A stretch of 64,000 nt of DNA from Plesiocystis pacifica SIR-1 (GTDB lineage: Bacteria > Myxococcota_A > Polyangia > Nannocystales > Nannocystaceae). Under the pieces are notes generated by a model. That model saw only the letters and a program-made list of their open reading frames with translations, did not search any database and had not been told where the DNA came from. The stretch's first letter is position 1. The number at the start of each line of letters is the position of its first letter. The DNA lies in assembly GCF_000170895.1 (NCBI RefSeq), contig NZ_ABCS01000003.1, forward strand, positions 1-64,000, read 5' to 3'. Positions 51,698 to 60,859 of this stretch are shown one piece after another. The translations under genes and the position numbers were made by a program.

Positions 51698-52939
51698 TCA
51701 AATGACCGCAGGACTCAAGCTATAGCCGAGCGCCTTGGCTTGACGGTGTAGTCGCAGAAGCTGTCGCCGCTGCCGACGCTCTTGCTCCTTGATGTCTTCG
51801 CTCGCCACGCGTTCTTCGTAGATCACGCCATCGCGCAGGAGCGCGTAGATGATGCGCAAGAGCTTGGCCGCCGTTGCCACGATCGCCTTCTTCGGCCCGC
51901 GCCGACGCTTGATGCCGTTGAAGTAGCGGCACAGCCTGCTGTTCTTCGTCCTCACCGCCGACCAGGCCGTCTGGATGAGTATCGGCTTGAGCCAGCTCGA
52001 GCCCTTCCGGGTCCTCGTACTTCGGGCCTTTCCGGCGGTCGAGTCTGCCTTCGGACAAAGACAGGCCCACGAGACCAGATGATCCGCGCTCGGGAAATGA
52101 CTCATGTCCGTTCCGATCTGCGCGAGCACTTCGGTCGCGGTCTCCCGACTGAAGCCAGGGATCGCAACCAGCCACTCGACTGCTTCGTCAAAAGGGCGCG
52201 GAAGGACCTCTTCGATTCGAGCCCGGATCTGGTCGAGTTCCTTTTGCATCGCGTCGTACATCCGCAGCTCGGACGCCAACATGAACCGGTCATGCGGGCG
52301 TAACGTGCCCTTGAGCGACTTGGCGAGCGCCAGCCACTTGTTGGCGTAGATCGACCCTTCGGACAGGTCTGCGAGCTCAGCCGGGTCGATGATCTTCCCG
52401 TCGGCCAGTGCCTCGATGATCCGTCGCCCAGATTTGCCCATCACGTTCGAGATCACGTTCCCGAGCTTGATGTTGCAGGCCTCGAGGTGCTTTTGGATCC
52501 GTTGCTTGTAGCGTGCTCGCTCGCGCGCCAGCATGCGAGCTGTCCGAGTCAGCTCGCGGAGCTCTTGTTGATCGAGGTCAGGTACATAGCTTGGCCGAAG
52601 CAAGCCATGCGCCATCAACTCGGCTAACCACTGCGCATCCTTGACGTCCGTCTTGCGCCCAGGGACGTTCTTGACCTCGTGCGCGTTGGCGAGGTGAAGC
52701 TTGAACCCGCACTCCAAGACCTTCCAGACCGGCTTCCAGTAGACGCCGGTCGACTCCATCACGACCTCTTCGACTTCGAGTGATGCGAGCCAGTCAAACA
52801 GGTCGACGAGGTCATCCGTGTTGGTCCCGAAGGTCTTGACCTCGTTGCTGACCTTCGCTCCTCGTTGGGTCCGAACGCATGCGACGATGTTCCGCTTGTG
52901 AACATCGAGACCTGCGCAATTTTTGTGAAGGGGGTCCAT
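51698..52939 (-). CDS. IS110 family transposase (bridge-RNA-guided recombinase)
   Basis: 413 aa. The N-terminal DEDD RuvC-like domain has D12 ('GLDVHK'), E62 ('VVMESTGVYW'), D98 and D101 ('RKTDVKDAQWLAEL'). A central coiled coil follows, then the Tnp_20 C-domain with 'IPGFSRETATEVLAQIG', 'FPSADHLVSWACLCP' and the serine in 'KADSTAGKARS' (about 300). All key residues are retained, so it is probably active. Codon and base composition are visibly less GC-rich than the neighbours, indicating recent arrival. IS110 enzymes move DNA under guidance of a structured RNA made from a non-coding end of the element. Confidence 0.95.
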   Translation of the reverse strand: MDPLHKNCAGLDVHKRNIVACVRTQRGAKVSNEVKTFGTNTDDLVDLFDWLASLEVEEVVMESTGVYWKPVWKVLECGFKLHLANAHEVKNVPGRKTDVKDAQWLAELMAHGLLRPSYVPDLDQQELRELTRTARMLARERARYKQRIQKHLEACNIKLGNVISNVMGKSGRRIIEALADGKIIDPAELADLSEGSIYANKWLALAKSLKGTLRPHDRFMLASELRMYDAMQKELDQIRARIEEVLPRPFDEAVEWLVAIPGFSRETATEVLAQIGTDMSHFPSADHLVSWACLCPKADSTAGKARSTRTRKGSSWLKPILIQTAWSAVRTKNSRLCRYFNGIKRRRGPKKAIVATAAKLLRIIYALLRDGVIYEERVASEDIKEQERRQRRQLLRLHRQAKALGYSLSPAVI

Positions 52940-53140
52940 GAGTGCTCCTTTGCTATCGTCGTGAACCTCCCGAAAAGTGAACTCTACCGATCGCGCTCAC
53001 CTGCGAGGTGCGCTTCGCAGGGGCAGCATTCATGTGTGCGCAGGGAGGTCCAGGGCAGACTCTCAGTCGAACTGTCACGCACCAAGGGTTGGGTGCCCTT
53101 CGTTGACGATGCCCGAGCGTACCCGGTTTCGTCCCCCACG
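52940..53140 (-). ncRNA. probable bridge RNA region of the IS110 element
   Basis: About 200 bp upstream of the transposase start with no protein-coding signal. This is the position where IS110-group elements (as opposed to IS1111) encode the bridge RNA. Short stem candidates occur, for example around 53005-53030 and 53085-53105. The target-binding and donor-binding loops could not be identified without the exact element ends. Confidence 0.35.
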
Positions 53141-53210
53141 TGACGCGCGCGGTGATGCCGACTCTCTGGGGAGCGAGGGGCTCCGAGTGGTGACGCCGCC
53201 GCGCGCAGCG

Positions 53211-53639
53211 ATGTATGAGCCCGCGATGGCCATGACTTCCGCGACCGTCCCCACCCCGGCACCGACCAAGGACCTGCGCCCCGCCGCCGCCCTCGGCCAC
53301 GCCTTCCTCCGCGTCCACGGCGTCGCGGCGGCCGCCAGGCGCCTCGAGGCCGTCGGTCTGCGCCGCATCCTCGCGCGCGCCGACTTCGCGATCTTCGAGC
53401 TGCGCGGCGGCACGCACGTCGTCGTCCGCGAGCGGGAGGACGCGCTGGCCGAGGACCAGCCGGCGAGCTTCGACCTCATGTACGACGAGCTCGGAGCCGC
53501 CCGCGCCCGCTTCCTCGACGCGGGCTTCGAAGCCAGCGCGATCGTCCACGGCAGGATCCACGCCCACTTCGTCGCGCTCGCGCCCGAGGGCTTCTCGATC
53601 GAAGTGGTCAGCTCCCACGCGGGGCGCCGACCGGTGTGA
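53211..53639 (+). CDS. VOC / glyoxalase-like protein
   Basis: 142 aa from ATG 53211; ATGs at 53226 and 53232 are equally possible. A short Thr/Pro-rich start is followed by one beta-alpha-beta-beta-beta unit pair: 'LGHAFLRVHGVAAAARRLEA', 'FAIFELRGGTHVVVRERED', 'DLMYDELGAARARFLDAGFE' and 'HFVALAPEGFSIEVVSSH'. The His in GHAF and the terminal Glu could be metal ligands as in VOC enzymes. Activity unknown. It lies right after the non-coding end of the IS110 element and is convergent with the DUF2330 gene. Confidence 0.75.
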   Translation: MYEPAMAMTSATVPTPAPTKDLRPAAALGHAFLRVHGVAAAARRLEAVGLRRILARADFAIFELRGGTHVVVREREDALAEDQPASFDLMYDELGAARARFLDAGFEASAIVHGRIHAHFVALAPEGFSIEVVSSHAGRRPV

Positions 53640-53648
53640 GTCGGTACT

Positions 53649-55685
53649 TCAGCCGGGTCGACGCAGGCGGATCAGGCCCAGGCCCAAGAGCGCGGTGAGC
53701 AGCCAGGAGCGCGGCGTCTCGCCGGCCTCGGGCTCGAGGGCGCAGGCGCAGCCCGAGGTTTCGGGCGTCTCGGCGGGCTCGGCGGGCTCGGCCTCGCTCA
53801 CCGCGGGAGCGGGTGTCTCGGGCTCCGCCGTGGGCTCGGGCTCCGGCGGACTCGCCTCGATGCCGAGCATGGTCCCCGTCGAAGCCGTGACGAAGCTGCT
53901 CAGGCCGAGCCCGCGCTTGGTCGACGCGAGCTGACGGGCGACCTGGGGGGCGGCGGGCTCGGTGCCCCAGGGGCCGACCTCCTCCCCGGGCTCGGCCGGC
54001 GGCCCGCCCCACACGCCGCGCATGGGCAGGTCGCAGTCGATGTCGCCGGCCCACGGGTGGCGGACGGCGTAGCGCGCCTGGAAAGCGTCCCGGCCAAAGT
54101 CGACGGGCGCGGCTCCCTGCTCGAGCTCGCCGTCTTCGTTTCGGAGCTCCCGCCCGCCGACCACGGGCTTGGCCGCCTGAAACACCAGGTCTTCACCGAG
54201 GCTGCTCTGGTCGTAGCGCGCGTGCAGGCGGGTCAGCACGAAGTTCGCGCTCGCGGTGGGGCCAAAGCTCTGGGCCGGCCCGCCCTCGGTGATGACCAGC
54301 GGCATGTGTACGGCGATGATGCCCGCGTCCCGTTTGGGCTTGGGGAACTTCCAGCGCTCGACGGCCTCGACCACGCACTGGTCGAGGAGGGGATCGTCGA
54401 CGCTGCTATTGGCGACCTCCACGTCGGCGCTCCTGCCCGTCGCGCCGATGGTGAAGTCGAGCTCGATCCGCCCTTCGATCTTGGGCGAGCGGCTCATGGC
54501 CTGGCTGTGGCAGCTGCGCAGCTCGTTGGTGTGCGCGCGGACGATGCGGCGGGCGATGTCGCGGTCGAGGCCCTCAGCGACCGCGAACTCGGCCATGTCG
54601 ATGCGCACCCGCGAGCCCACGCCGCCGCCGCGCAGCCGCCCGCTCCAGTTGGGCAGCACGTCGCCGCCGAGCTCGAGCAGCTCCTTGTTGGTCATGGGCG
54701 CCGCGGGCCCGGGGCAGGGGTCGCAGGTGTTCGAGCCCCAGGCGTACTCGGTGACCACGGCGCCGGGGTTTTGCTCGAGGGTGTGGTCGAACAAGGACAC
54801 GTAGAACTCGCCGAAGTGCTGCTTGGCGCTGACGTCGACGTCGAGGTTGGTGGGGATGAAGGCGTTGGGGTAGTTGGCGAGCTCGTAGCGGGTGCCGGGG
54901 GCGAGGATGTGGACGAGCAGGTCCTGCTCGCCGCCGCCTTGGCCCGCGCTGGCGGGCGCGTTGATCAGCCCCAGGCGCACGGGCAGGGCGAAGTCCTGGC
55001 TGTCGTAGTGGATGCGCAGGGGCGAGAGGGTGGTGCGCCCCTGGGCGTCGAAGCGGACCTTGCTCGGGTCGACCTTGGCGACGAAGAACTTGGAGCCCTG
55101 CTCGACGTAGGGGCGCAGCAGGGGCTCGGCGCCGGCCGGGATGGCGTAGCCCTCTTCGCGCAGCCAGGTGTCGAGGCCGCTCGACTCCGTCGCCGAGAGG
55201 ATGACGACCTCGTACTCGCCCACGGCGAACTCGGCCTCGACGGTGACCGTGCGCTTGCCCAGGCCGCCCAAGCCCGCGCCGTAGCCCCCGCCCCCCGAGC
55301 CGGCGCCGACGAGGCCGAGGATGCCCGCCTGCCCGGGCCCGACGGCGCACGGGTCTCGCTCCCAGTACTCGACGAGGCGGGGCGAGGACAGGGTCTCGAC
55401 GCGCTCGAAGAGCTCGGGCCGGAGCACCTTCACGTCGTCCTCGCCGAGCACGACGGGGACGGGGACGACCATGGCGAAGGCCTCGGGCGGACCTCGATAG
55501 TCGTTTTGCATCGACAAGACCGTGCGTTCACCGTCGCGCATGAGCACGACAACGGTCGCGTCATTGAATACAGAGGCGTCCGCGCCCGCGACGTAAAAGC
55601 CACAAAAGGCGTGGCCCGTCGCGGGGTAGAGCGCGAGGCCCAGGAGGCCGGCGAGGGTGAGGGGGAGGGCGGACCGTGTGCGCAC
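53649..55685 (-). CDS. DUF2330 protein with AgmX/PglI-like insert and MYXO-CTERM-like tail
   Basis: 678 aa from GTG 55685. Signal peptide ('LTLAGLLGLALYPATGHAFC'). The DUF2330 part starts 'AFCGFYVAGADASVFNDATV' and resumes near 'FGPTASANFVLTRLHARYDQ'. Inserted between its halves (about 370-470) is a segment like the AgmX/PglI (TonB-like) C-terminal domain: 'IVRAHTNELRSCHSQAM', 'IEGRIELDFTIGATG' and 'QCVVEAVERWKFP'. A Pro/Glu linker precedes the end 'SGCACALEPEAG', a hydrophobic helix and RLRRPG, matching the Cys-containing sorting tails of myxobacterial surface proteins. Likely exported and anchored at the cell surface, perhaps related to gliding complexes. -10-like TATGCT lies 6 nt before the start. 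Confidence 0.85.
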   Translation of the reverse strand: MRTRSALPLTLAGLLGLALYPATGHAFCGFYVAGADASVFNDATVVVLMRDGERTVLSMQNDYRGPPEAFAMVVPVPVVLGEDDVKVLRPELFERVETLSSPRLVEYWERDPCAVGPGQAGILGLVGAGSGGGGYGAGLGGLGKRTVTVEAEFAVGEYEVVILSATESSGLDTWLREEGYAIPAGAEPLLRPYVEQGSKFFVAKVDPSKVRFDAQGRTTLSPLRIHYDSQDFALPVRLGLINAPASAGQGGGEQDLLVHILAPGTRYELANYPNAFIPTNLDVDVSAKQHFGEFYVSLFDHTLEQNPGAVVTEYAWGSNTCDPCPGPAAPMTNKELLELGGDVLPNWSGRLRGGGVGSRVRIDMAEFAVAEGLDRDIARRIVRAHTNELRSCHSQAMSRSPKIEGRIELDFTIGATGRSADVEVANSSVDDPLLDQCVVEAVERWKFPKPKRDAGIIAVHMPLVITEGGPAQSFGPTASANFVLTRLHARYDQSSLGEDLVFQAAKPVVGGRELRNEDGELEQGAAPVDFGRDAFQARYAVRHPWAGDIDCDLPMRGVWGGPPAEPGEEVGPWGTEPAAPQVARQLASTKRGLGLSSFVTASTGTMLGIEASPPEPEPTAEPETPAPAVSEAEPAEPAETPETSGCACALEPEAGETPRSWLLTALLGLGLIRLRRPG

Positions 55686-56494
55686 GAAGTGAGCATAACG
55701 CGCAGGGGCAGGGGCCCGGTGCGCGGACTGAAGGCGGGCCGATGCTGTGTTGGGCGAGGGTCGTGGGCGGGTGTGGGCGACGGTAGTCCGCGCTCGCCTG
55801 ACCGAGTGACCAATTCACACCACCTTGGAGAGTGCGCGTATTTCCCGATCGATCGAATTGGGGTGTGGCTCGGGTCGGCCCGGGGTCAAAACGCGACGCC
55901 TCTGGGATGGCGGTCAGTCAATCGAAGCACGCGTCCACCCACCGCGCGAGCGCGCTCGCGGTGGGGGTTGTGAATTTTGCGCGCGCGCGTTGGCAAGCGC
56001 CGTCGACGGGGCAGGCCGACCCACCTCGACGCAGAGCGTCGTTGCGAAGGGGTGAGCGAGGCGTTGGCCCGATGCCCTGTTGTGGCCGGGGTGTCCCTTG
56101 GAGCTACAAGCTGCGCGCGATCGCAGGTGGGACAGCCATGATTGGGGGAGCACGAGCGGGGGGCCGGCGGAGCCCCCCGTTCGCGCCTCGCGTTGGCACG
56201 GCTCTCGCAACTCTTCCGGGCGTGGTCGTCGAAGGGAGCGAGGTCGGCAGCGCGGAGGCTGCGGTGAAGGAGGCTCGAGAACGATCGCCAAGTGAAGGGC
56301 AGGGCGGGCTACGGATGGCCCACGCAGGGCTCGGGTGAGGGTGGCGACGAGGCCACGGTGAGCTGGCGCGGGACCGGGGGGCACGCAGGGGGCCCAGGGG
56401 TCGAGGGGAGACAGGGCGCGATGCGAGCGCGCAGGACAAGGTTGGCGCACACCGGCGCGGTCGGTGTGCGCCGAGTCCGTTTGTCGAGAGCCCG
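55686..56494. other. 809-bp non-coding region with three strong hairpins
   Basis: Between tandem minus-strand genes. Open frames here lack family resemblance or normal codon use. Three perfect stems stand out: CCCACCGCG/CGCGGTGGG (55938-55965, with an internal 14-bp palindrome GCGAGCGCGCTCGC), GGGGGGC/GCCCCCC (56158-56178), and GGCGCACACCG/CGGTGTGCGCC (56444-56472). The last is probably the terminator of the kinase gene. The rest may hold a decayed gene, a small RNA, or long regulatory DNA. Confidence 0.45.
56444..56472 (-). terminator. 11-bp hairpin after the membrane kinase gene
   Basis: GGCGCACACCG (56444-56454) pairs perfectly with CGGTGTGCGCC (56462-56472) around GCGCGGT. It starts 22 bp after the kinase stop. 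T-tract weak. Probable terminator. Confidence 0.5.
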
Positions 56495-58162
56495 CTAGCT
56501 CTGGCTCCCGCGGGAGCGGATCGACGCGGAGGGGCGCCCCCTTTGGCGCACGGAGCCGCGGCTCCCGGGGCCGTCGGAGTGGGAGCTGCTCGCGGTCCGG
56601 GTCAAGGTCGCGTCTCCGCGGAGTCGGTCGGTCACTCGGGTCAGGCTCAGCGCGGCGATCAGGGGCATGCACACGCTGAACGCGACCCACATGTGCGGGG
56701 CCCAAGCCGGCGCCGAGGTGGCGAGCGCGGCCATGAACAGGTTGAACAGCGCCACGGGCCACAGCCGCCTGTCGACGAGATAGGAGACGATCGCCCCGAC
56801 GCCGGCGATGGCGAGGAAGTCGTAGGCGAACATGATCTCGAGGGAGGTCCCGCTGACCAGGGCGATCGCTCGATGGCCGAGGACGAAGGTCGCGATCAGC
56901 ACCGGCATGCCGATGATGCGCGGCTCGCCGACGTGCTCGATGATCAGGCCGCGCAGCGCCAGGGCGCCGCCCATCATGGTCAGGATCTGCAGCCCCGAGA
57001 CCAGCGCCCAGTACGACTCGCGGTAGGCCACGAGGCCGAGGCGCTCGAGCACGAACCAGGTGATGGGTAGGGTCCAAAACAGCGGCAAGAGCAGGACCAG
57101 GAGCTTCTGGGGGCGGCCCGCGAACAGCCCCGGCTGGACGGCGGCGAGGGAGTGCTCCAGGCAGTCGAGCAGCGGCCCCTTGCTGGGCCAGCGCGCGTCG
57201 GGATCCTTGGCCAGGCCGCGCAGGAGGGCGGCGTGGAGGGTCGCCGGCACGCGCTGGGTCTTGGGGATGGCGGCGGGCTCGGACTCGAGGACCTCGGCCA
57301 TCAGCGCGGGCATGGTCTCGGCTTCGAAGGGGGGGCGCCCGTAGAGCGCCCGGAACAAGGCCACGCAAAAGGCGAACTGATCCGTGCGCGCGTCCGTGGG
57401 CAGGCTCGACCACTGCTCCGGGGCCATGTAGCTCGGGGTCCCGATCAGCGCCCCCGTGCGGGTCAGGGAGTCGCTGGCCGGCGGAGGGAACATCGTCGCC
57501 GACAGCGAGGGAGCGTCCTCGTCCTCGCCCTCGCCGAGCTCGTCTTCGTCGAGCTTGTCGGTGAGGCGCGCGAGGCCGAAGTCGACCACGCGCGGGCGCC
57601 CGTCGACCCCGACGAGGACGTTGTCAGGCTTGAAGTCGCGGTGAACGATGCCGTCGGCGTGGGCGGCCTCGAGCCCGCGACCCACGGCGAGGAACATGGC
57701 CAGGATCTCGAGTCGGCTGCGCTCGGCTCCAGCCGGTCCTTCTGGCTCGAGCCAGGCCCGCAGGGTATCGCCCTCGACGAGCTCCATGGCCAGGTAGGGG
57801 AAGCCCGCGGTTTCGCCGACGTCGTAGATCGAGACGACGTTGGGGTGGGACAGGCGCGCGAGGGAGCGGGCCTCTCGGAGCAGGCGCTGGCGCGCGACCT
57901 CTCCCTGGCGCGCGCGGGTCAGGAACTTCAGCGCGACCGTGCGATCGAGCTGCTCGTCGTGGGCCGCGACCACGGCCCCCATGCCCCCTGCGCCGATGAC
58001 CTCGAGGAGCTCGAAGCGACCGAAGCGGCGCCCGATCTGCCGCTCGAGGTTGAGCTCCAGGTCTCGGTGGGACGCGCTCGCGCGGGCCTCTTCGCCCAAG
58101 GTCTGGGTCATGTCCTGGGGCGCGAGGGGCTCACCCTCGCCTCGGCCGCGGGTCTCACCCAC
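56495..58162 (-). CDS. Ser/Thr protein kinase with polytopic membrane C-domain
   Basis: 555 aa from GTG 58162. Kinase: 'VIGAGGMGAVV' (55-65), K79 (VALKF), 'HRDFKPDN' (174-181), DFG (194-196) and 'GTPSYMAPEQW' (241-251), with an acidic insert ('EDELGEGEDEDAP') between DFG and the APE motif. After residue 350 come about six transmembrane helices ('LLVLLLPLFWTLPITWFV', 'MPVLIATFVLGHRAIALV', 'LFNLFMAALATSAPAWAP' and others) and a Ser/Arg-rich tail. The kinase faces the cytoplasm; the membrane part resembles no known receptor that I recognise and may sense a membrane-soluble or physical signal. Confidence 0.9.
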   Translation of the reverse strand: MGETRGRGEGEPLAPQDMTQTLGEEARASASHRDLELNLERQIGRRFGRFELLEVIGAGGMGAVVAAHDEQLDRTVALKFLTRARQGEVARQRLLREARSLARLSHPNVVSIYDVGETAGFPYLAMELVEGDTLRAWLEPEGPAGAERSRLEILAMFLAVGRGLEAAHADGIVHRDFKPDNVLVGVDGRPRVVDFGLARLTDKLDEDELGEGEDEDAPSLSATMFPPPASDSLTRTGALIGTPSYMAPEQWSSLPTDARTDQFAFCVALFRALYGRPPFEAETMPALMAEVLESEPAAIPKTQRVPATLHAALLRGLAKDPDARWPSKGPLLDCLEHSLAAVQPGLFAGRPQKLLVLLLPLFWTLPITWFVLERLGLVAYRESYWALVSGLQILTMMGGALALRGLIIEHVGEPRIIGMPVLIATFVLGHRAIALVSGTSLEIMFAYDFLAIAGVGAIVSYLVDRRLWPVALFNLFMAALATSAPAWAPHMWVAFSVCMPLIAALSLTRVTDRLRGDATLTRTASSSHSDGPGSRGSVRQRGRPSASIRSRGSQS

Positions 58163-58312
58163 GGTGGGAGTCTAGCGGAAGGGCCTCGGCGTCGCGGGGG
58201 CCTTTCCGTGTTCCCACACCACGCGAGCGACCCCTCGGTCGTCCGCTCGGTGAAGTGTTCAAGATGGGGCTCACGCCCCTGTCAGCTCATGGGGACGATG
58301 GCGAGTCGGCGG

Positions 58313-58525
58313 TGGCATCGGCGGACACCAAGATCCGAAAGGCCCTCCGGAGCGCGCGCATGGTCGCGGCAGGCGTCGAGATCTGCGGCCGCTCGTGCGT
58401 CGCCCTCGCAACCGCACGGGGAGCTCGCTCGCCAGCTCGCGGCGCAGCGCGTCGACGAGGGTCCGCGCTCGATCGGTGCGCGGGCGCAGCATCATCACCG
58501 AGGGTTCCCCGCGGCGAGTCGAGGC
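58313..58525 (-). pseudogene. decayed partial copy of the tmcA 3' end
   Basis: Bases 58313-58400 match 62545-62640, and 58405-58512 match about 62912-63020, both with only a few differences and in the same orientation. About 280 bp in between are deleted and the frame is broken. On the minus strand the pieces read 'GEPSVMMLRPRTDRARTLVD' and 'ATMRALRRAFRILVSADA', as in the intact gene. It marks the left border of the kinase / sigma / TIR-CHAT segment. Confidence 0.85.
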
Positions 58526-58629
58526 GTGCTGGATGGGCGAACTTGCCCTTTTTACCGACTCGAAGCGACCAGAACGCGACAAACAGCCAGTAGTCACGGG
58601 CGACCAACTCCCCCGACAATGACTGGGTA

Positions 58630-60771
58630 GTGAGCGTTCGACAGCATCCTGGCAGAGGCGACGGCGTCGTCGTCTCGGATCTCGGTCTCGTCGACATCGA
58701 GAACATCGTGGGATCCAAGCTGATGCTGGAGAAGCTCGGCCTGGCCAAGCCCGTGGTCGTCGGCGGCCGCTACCAGGTGCTTCGCTTGCTCGGTCGGGGC
58801 GCTCGCGGGCTGGTGTGCCTGGCGAACGATCTGCACTTGCGTAGAGAGGTCGCGCTCAAGCTCTATCCTGGCGCGCAGTCGGGCAGCCGAGCCAACGAGG
58901 TCGCCAACGAGGCCCAGGCCCTCGCCCGGCTCGAGCACCCGAACATCGTCAAGGTCTACGATTTTGGGGATGGCTCGCTGACCTTCGAGCCCGAGGACAT
59001 CGGCGCGCTCCCAGGCTCCGCGCCGGTCATCGTCGCTTGCTTCTTCATGACCATGGAATTCGTGCGCGGTGAGAGCCTGCGCCGAACCCTCGGGAGAGGG
59101 GCGCTGTCTCGCAGCGAGGTCCTGGCCGTGTTCGCTCAGATCGGGCGGGGCTTGAGCCACGCCCACGCCGCTGGGATCGTGCACCGAGACTTCAAGCCCG
59201 AGAACGTCATGCTCGACGAGCACGGCCAGGCTCGGGTCGTGGACTTTGGCCTGGCGAGCAACCAGCCGGCGCTGCACGGGCGGCCGCGCGATCGAGGCCC
59301 GGGGACCCTCGTCCACTGGCGGGCGCCGGAGATCGTCGGGACGCGGGAGTACATGGCGCCCGAGGCCCGTGTGGGCCACGCGAGCGCCGCCAGCGACCAG
59401 TTCAGCTTTGGGGTCGCGCTCTACGAGGCCCTGTTGGGGACGCCGCCGCCGAGGACCGAGGCCGGGCTGGTCTACGTCGACGCGAGCCGCTTCCCCGGCG
59501 CTCTGGGTCGCGTGCTCGCGCGCGCGCTCGCCTTCGATCCGGCCCACCGCTACTCGAACTTCGACGCGCTCTTGGCCGAGCTGCCCTCGCAGTGGGGCGA
59601 TCAGTGGCGCTGGACGACCCTCGACGACGAGGCGCGCGCGAAGGACTCGCGGTTGTGGATGGTGGCGCTTGGCCTGGGCGCGGCCGCGGCCGCGGTGGTG
59701 TTGAGCTTCGCGTGGATGGGGCTGCGCTCTTGGCGAGAGCGCGACGATGCGCCGGACACGGCAGAGGTCGCCGCCGAGCGAGCGCCCTCGCTCCCCGAGA
59801 GGGTGGGCGTGTGCGACGAGGCTCTGGTCGCAGGGCTCCGGGGGAGCTGGCAGCTGCGCGGCCTCGACCTGTGGGACATTCGCTACCAAAACCGGAACGT
59901 CCAAGGAATCTACGAGCTCGAGGTGGGGCCGCCGGAGTCGGGGTGCGTCTTCGAGGCGCGGCTGACCAAGGTGGGGTCCGAGAACCGGGACTACGACGAT
60001 CCGCCGACGGGCACGACGAAGATCGAGGCGCAGGTGTTCGCGGGCGAGGTCGAGTTCGAAGGTCGCTGGATACTCCAAGATCGCAAGGACAGCTTCCCGA
60101 TCGTCTTTAGCCTGATGCTGCGTGATGGGGCCTTGGTGGGCGACTATCGGCGCTTCATCAACACCGGGGGCCGCTCGCGGCCCTTGAGAATTGGGCCAGC
60201 CTTCGGCGCCCGCAGCAACCGTCCCTTGCCCGCGGTCGAGGGCCTGGTGGATGTACCTTGCCCGTCGCAGTGCTCGGTCTTGTGCGGTGGCAGCCAGGCG
60301 ACGGTCGAGTGCCAGCGAACACAGTGCCGTACCGACGATGTCGAGATCGTGGATTGTGGACCCCCGAGCGAGGACTTCATCGAGCCCCATTCGACGGGGA
60401 AGTGGTTGTTCGGTGGGGACTGGGAGCCGTTGCGGCTGGAGAGCGACTGGAGCAGGTGCGCGGAGCTGCGCGGGCTCCAGCAGGGCGTTTGGCGCATGCA
60501 CGTCCGGGGCGAGGACGGCTCGACGCGGAGCTGGTCGCTCACGCTGTATGAGCCTGAGTCGAGGGGCGCCGGTCCTTGCTCGCTCGCCGGGGTTGCGAGC
60601 AGCGGTACCCGGCTTCACCCGGTCGTCGCCGAGATCAATTCCAACGGCCACTTGTTGGTGCACGACGCGGCCCAGCCGGACGCGCTGAAGTGGGCGCTCA
60701 TGGGCTGGGACTTTGTCCGCGGGAGTACGGGGGGAGCGGAGCCTGGGGTCGTCATCGGCTACAAGCGCTGA
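58630..60771 (+). CDS. transmembrane Ser/Thr kinase with exported cysteine-containing sensor
   Basis: 713 aa from GTG 58630 (ATG 58723 possible). Kinase: '[13 protein letters not shown]' (53-65), K77 (VALKLYP), 'HRDFKPEN' (185-192), DFG (205-207), '[10 protein letters not shown]' (237-246), with an insert between DFG and that segment. One transmembrane helix spans about 341-364 ('[20 protein letters not shown]'). The exported 340 residues seem to contain two beta-sandwich-like units ('[20 protein letters not shown]', then '[20 protein letters not shown]') joined by a Cys cluster ('[14 protein letters not shown]', '[10 protein letters not shown]'). Likely a receptor kinase. It begins the segment bounded by tmcA repeats and precedes the ECF sigma factor by 88 bp. 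Confidence 0.88.
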   Translation: MSVRQHPGRGDGVVVSDLGLVDIENIVGSKLMLEKLGLAKPVVVGGRYQVLRLLGRGARGLVCLANDLHLRREVALKLYPGAQSGSRANEVANEAQALARLEHPNIVKVYDFGDGSLTFEPEDIGALPGSAPVIVACFFMTMEFVRGESLRRTLGRGALSRSEVLAVFAQIGRGLSHAHAAGIVHRDFKPENVMLDEHGQARVVDFGLASNQPALHGRPRDRGPGTLVHWRAPEIVGTREYMAPEARVGHASAASDQFSFGVALYEALLGTPPPRTEAGLVYVDASRFPGALGRVLARALAFDPAHRYSNFDALLAELPSQWGDQWRWTTLDDEARAKDSRLWMVALGLGAAAAAVVLSFAWMGLRSWRERDDAPDTAEVAAERAPSLPERVGVCDEALVAGLRGSWQLRGLDLWDIRYQNRNVQGIYELEVGPPESGCVFEARLTKVGSENRDYDDPPTGTTKIEAQVFAGEVEFEGRWILQDRKDSFPIVFSLMLRDGALVGDYRRFINTGGRSRPLRIGPAFGARSNRPLPAVEGLVDVPCPSQCSVLCGGSQATVECQRTQCRTDDVEIVDCGPPSEDFIEPHSTGKWLFGGDWEPLRLESDWSRCAELRGLQQGVWRMHVRGEDGSTRSWSLTLYEPESRGAGPCSLAGVASSGTRLHPVVAEINSNGHLLVHDAAQPDALKWALMGWDFVRGSTGGAEPGVVIGYKR

Positions 60772-60859
60772 CTAAACGCCGTTCGTGACCCGCGACAACG
60801 CTCTGCCAAAAAAGTTTCTCCAGCGTGAGCCATTTACCCCAGGTCGACAGTCGTAGCTC

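Larger units (their letters stand above)
51688..53140 (-). mobile_element. IS110-family insertion sequence, ends approximate
   Basis: Comprises the transposase gene plus a non-coding left end (about 52940-53140 on the minus-strand upstream side). IS110 elements usually lack terminal inverted repeats, so the boundaries cannot be fixed by eye. The element lies between the adenylate cyclase stop (51687) and the VOC gene. Low GC relative to the host supports a recent insertion. Confidence 0.7.

Noticed and set aside
55832..56338. Possible 168-codon gene in the non-coding gap
   Set aside because: No family resemblance, Arg/Ser-rich composition typical of non-coding GC-rich DNA, no start signal.
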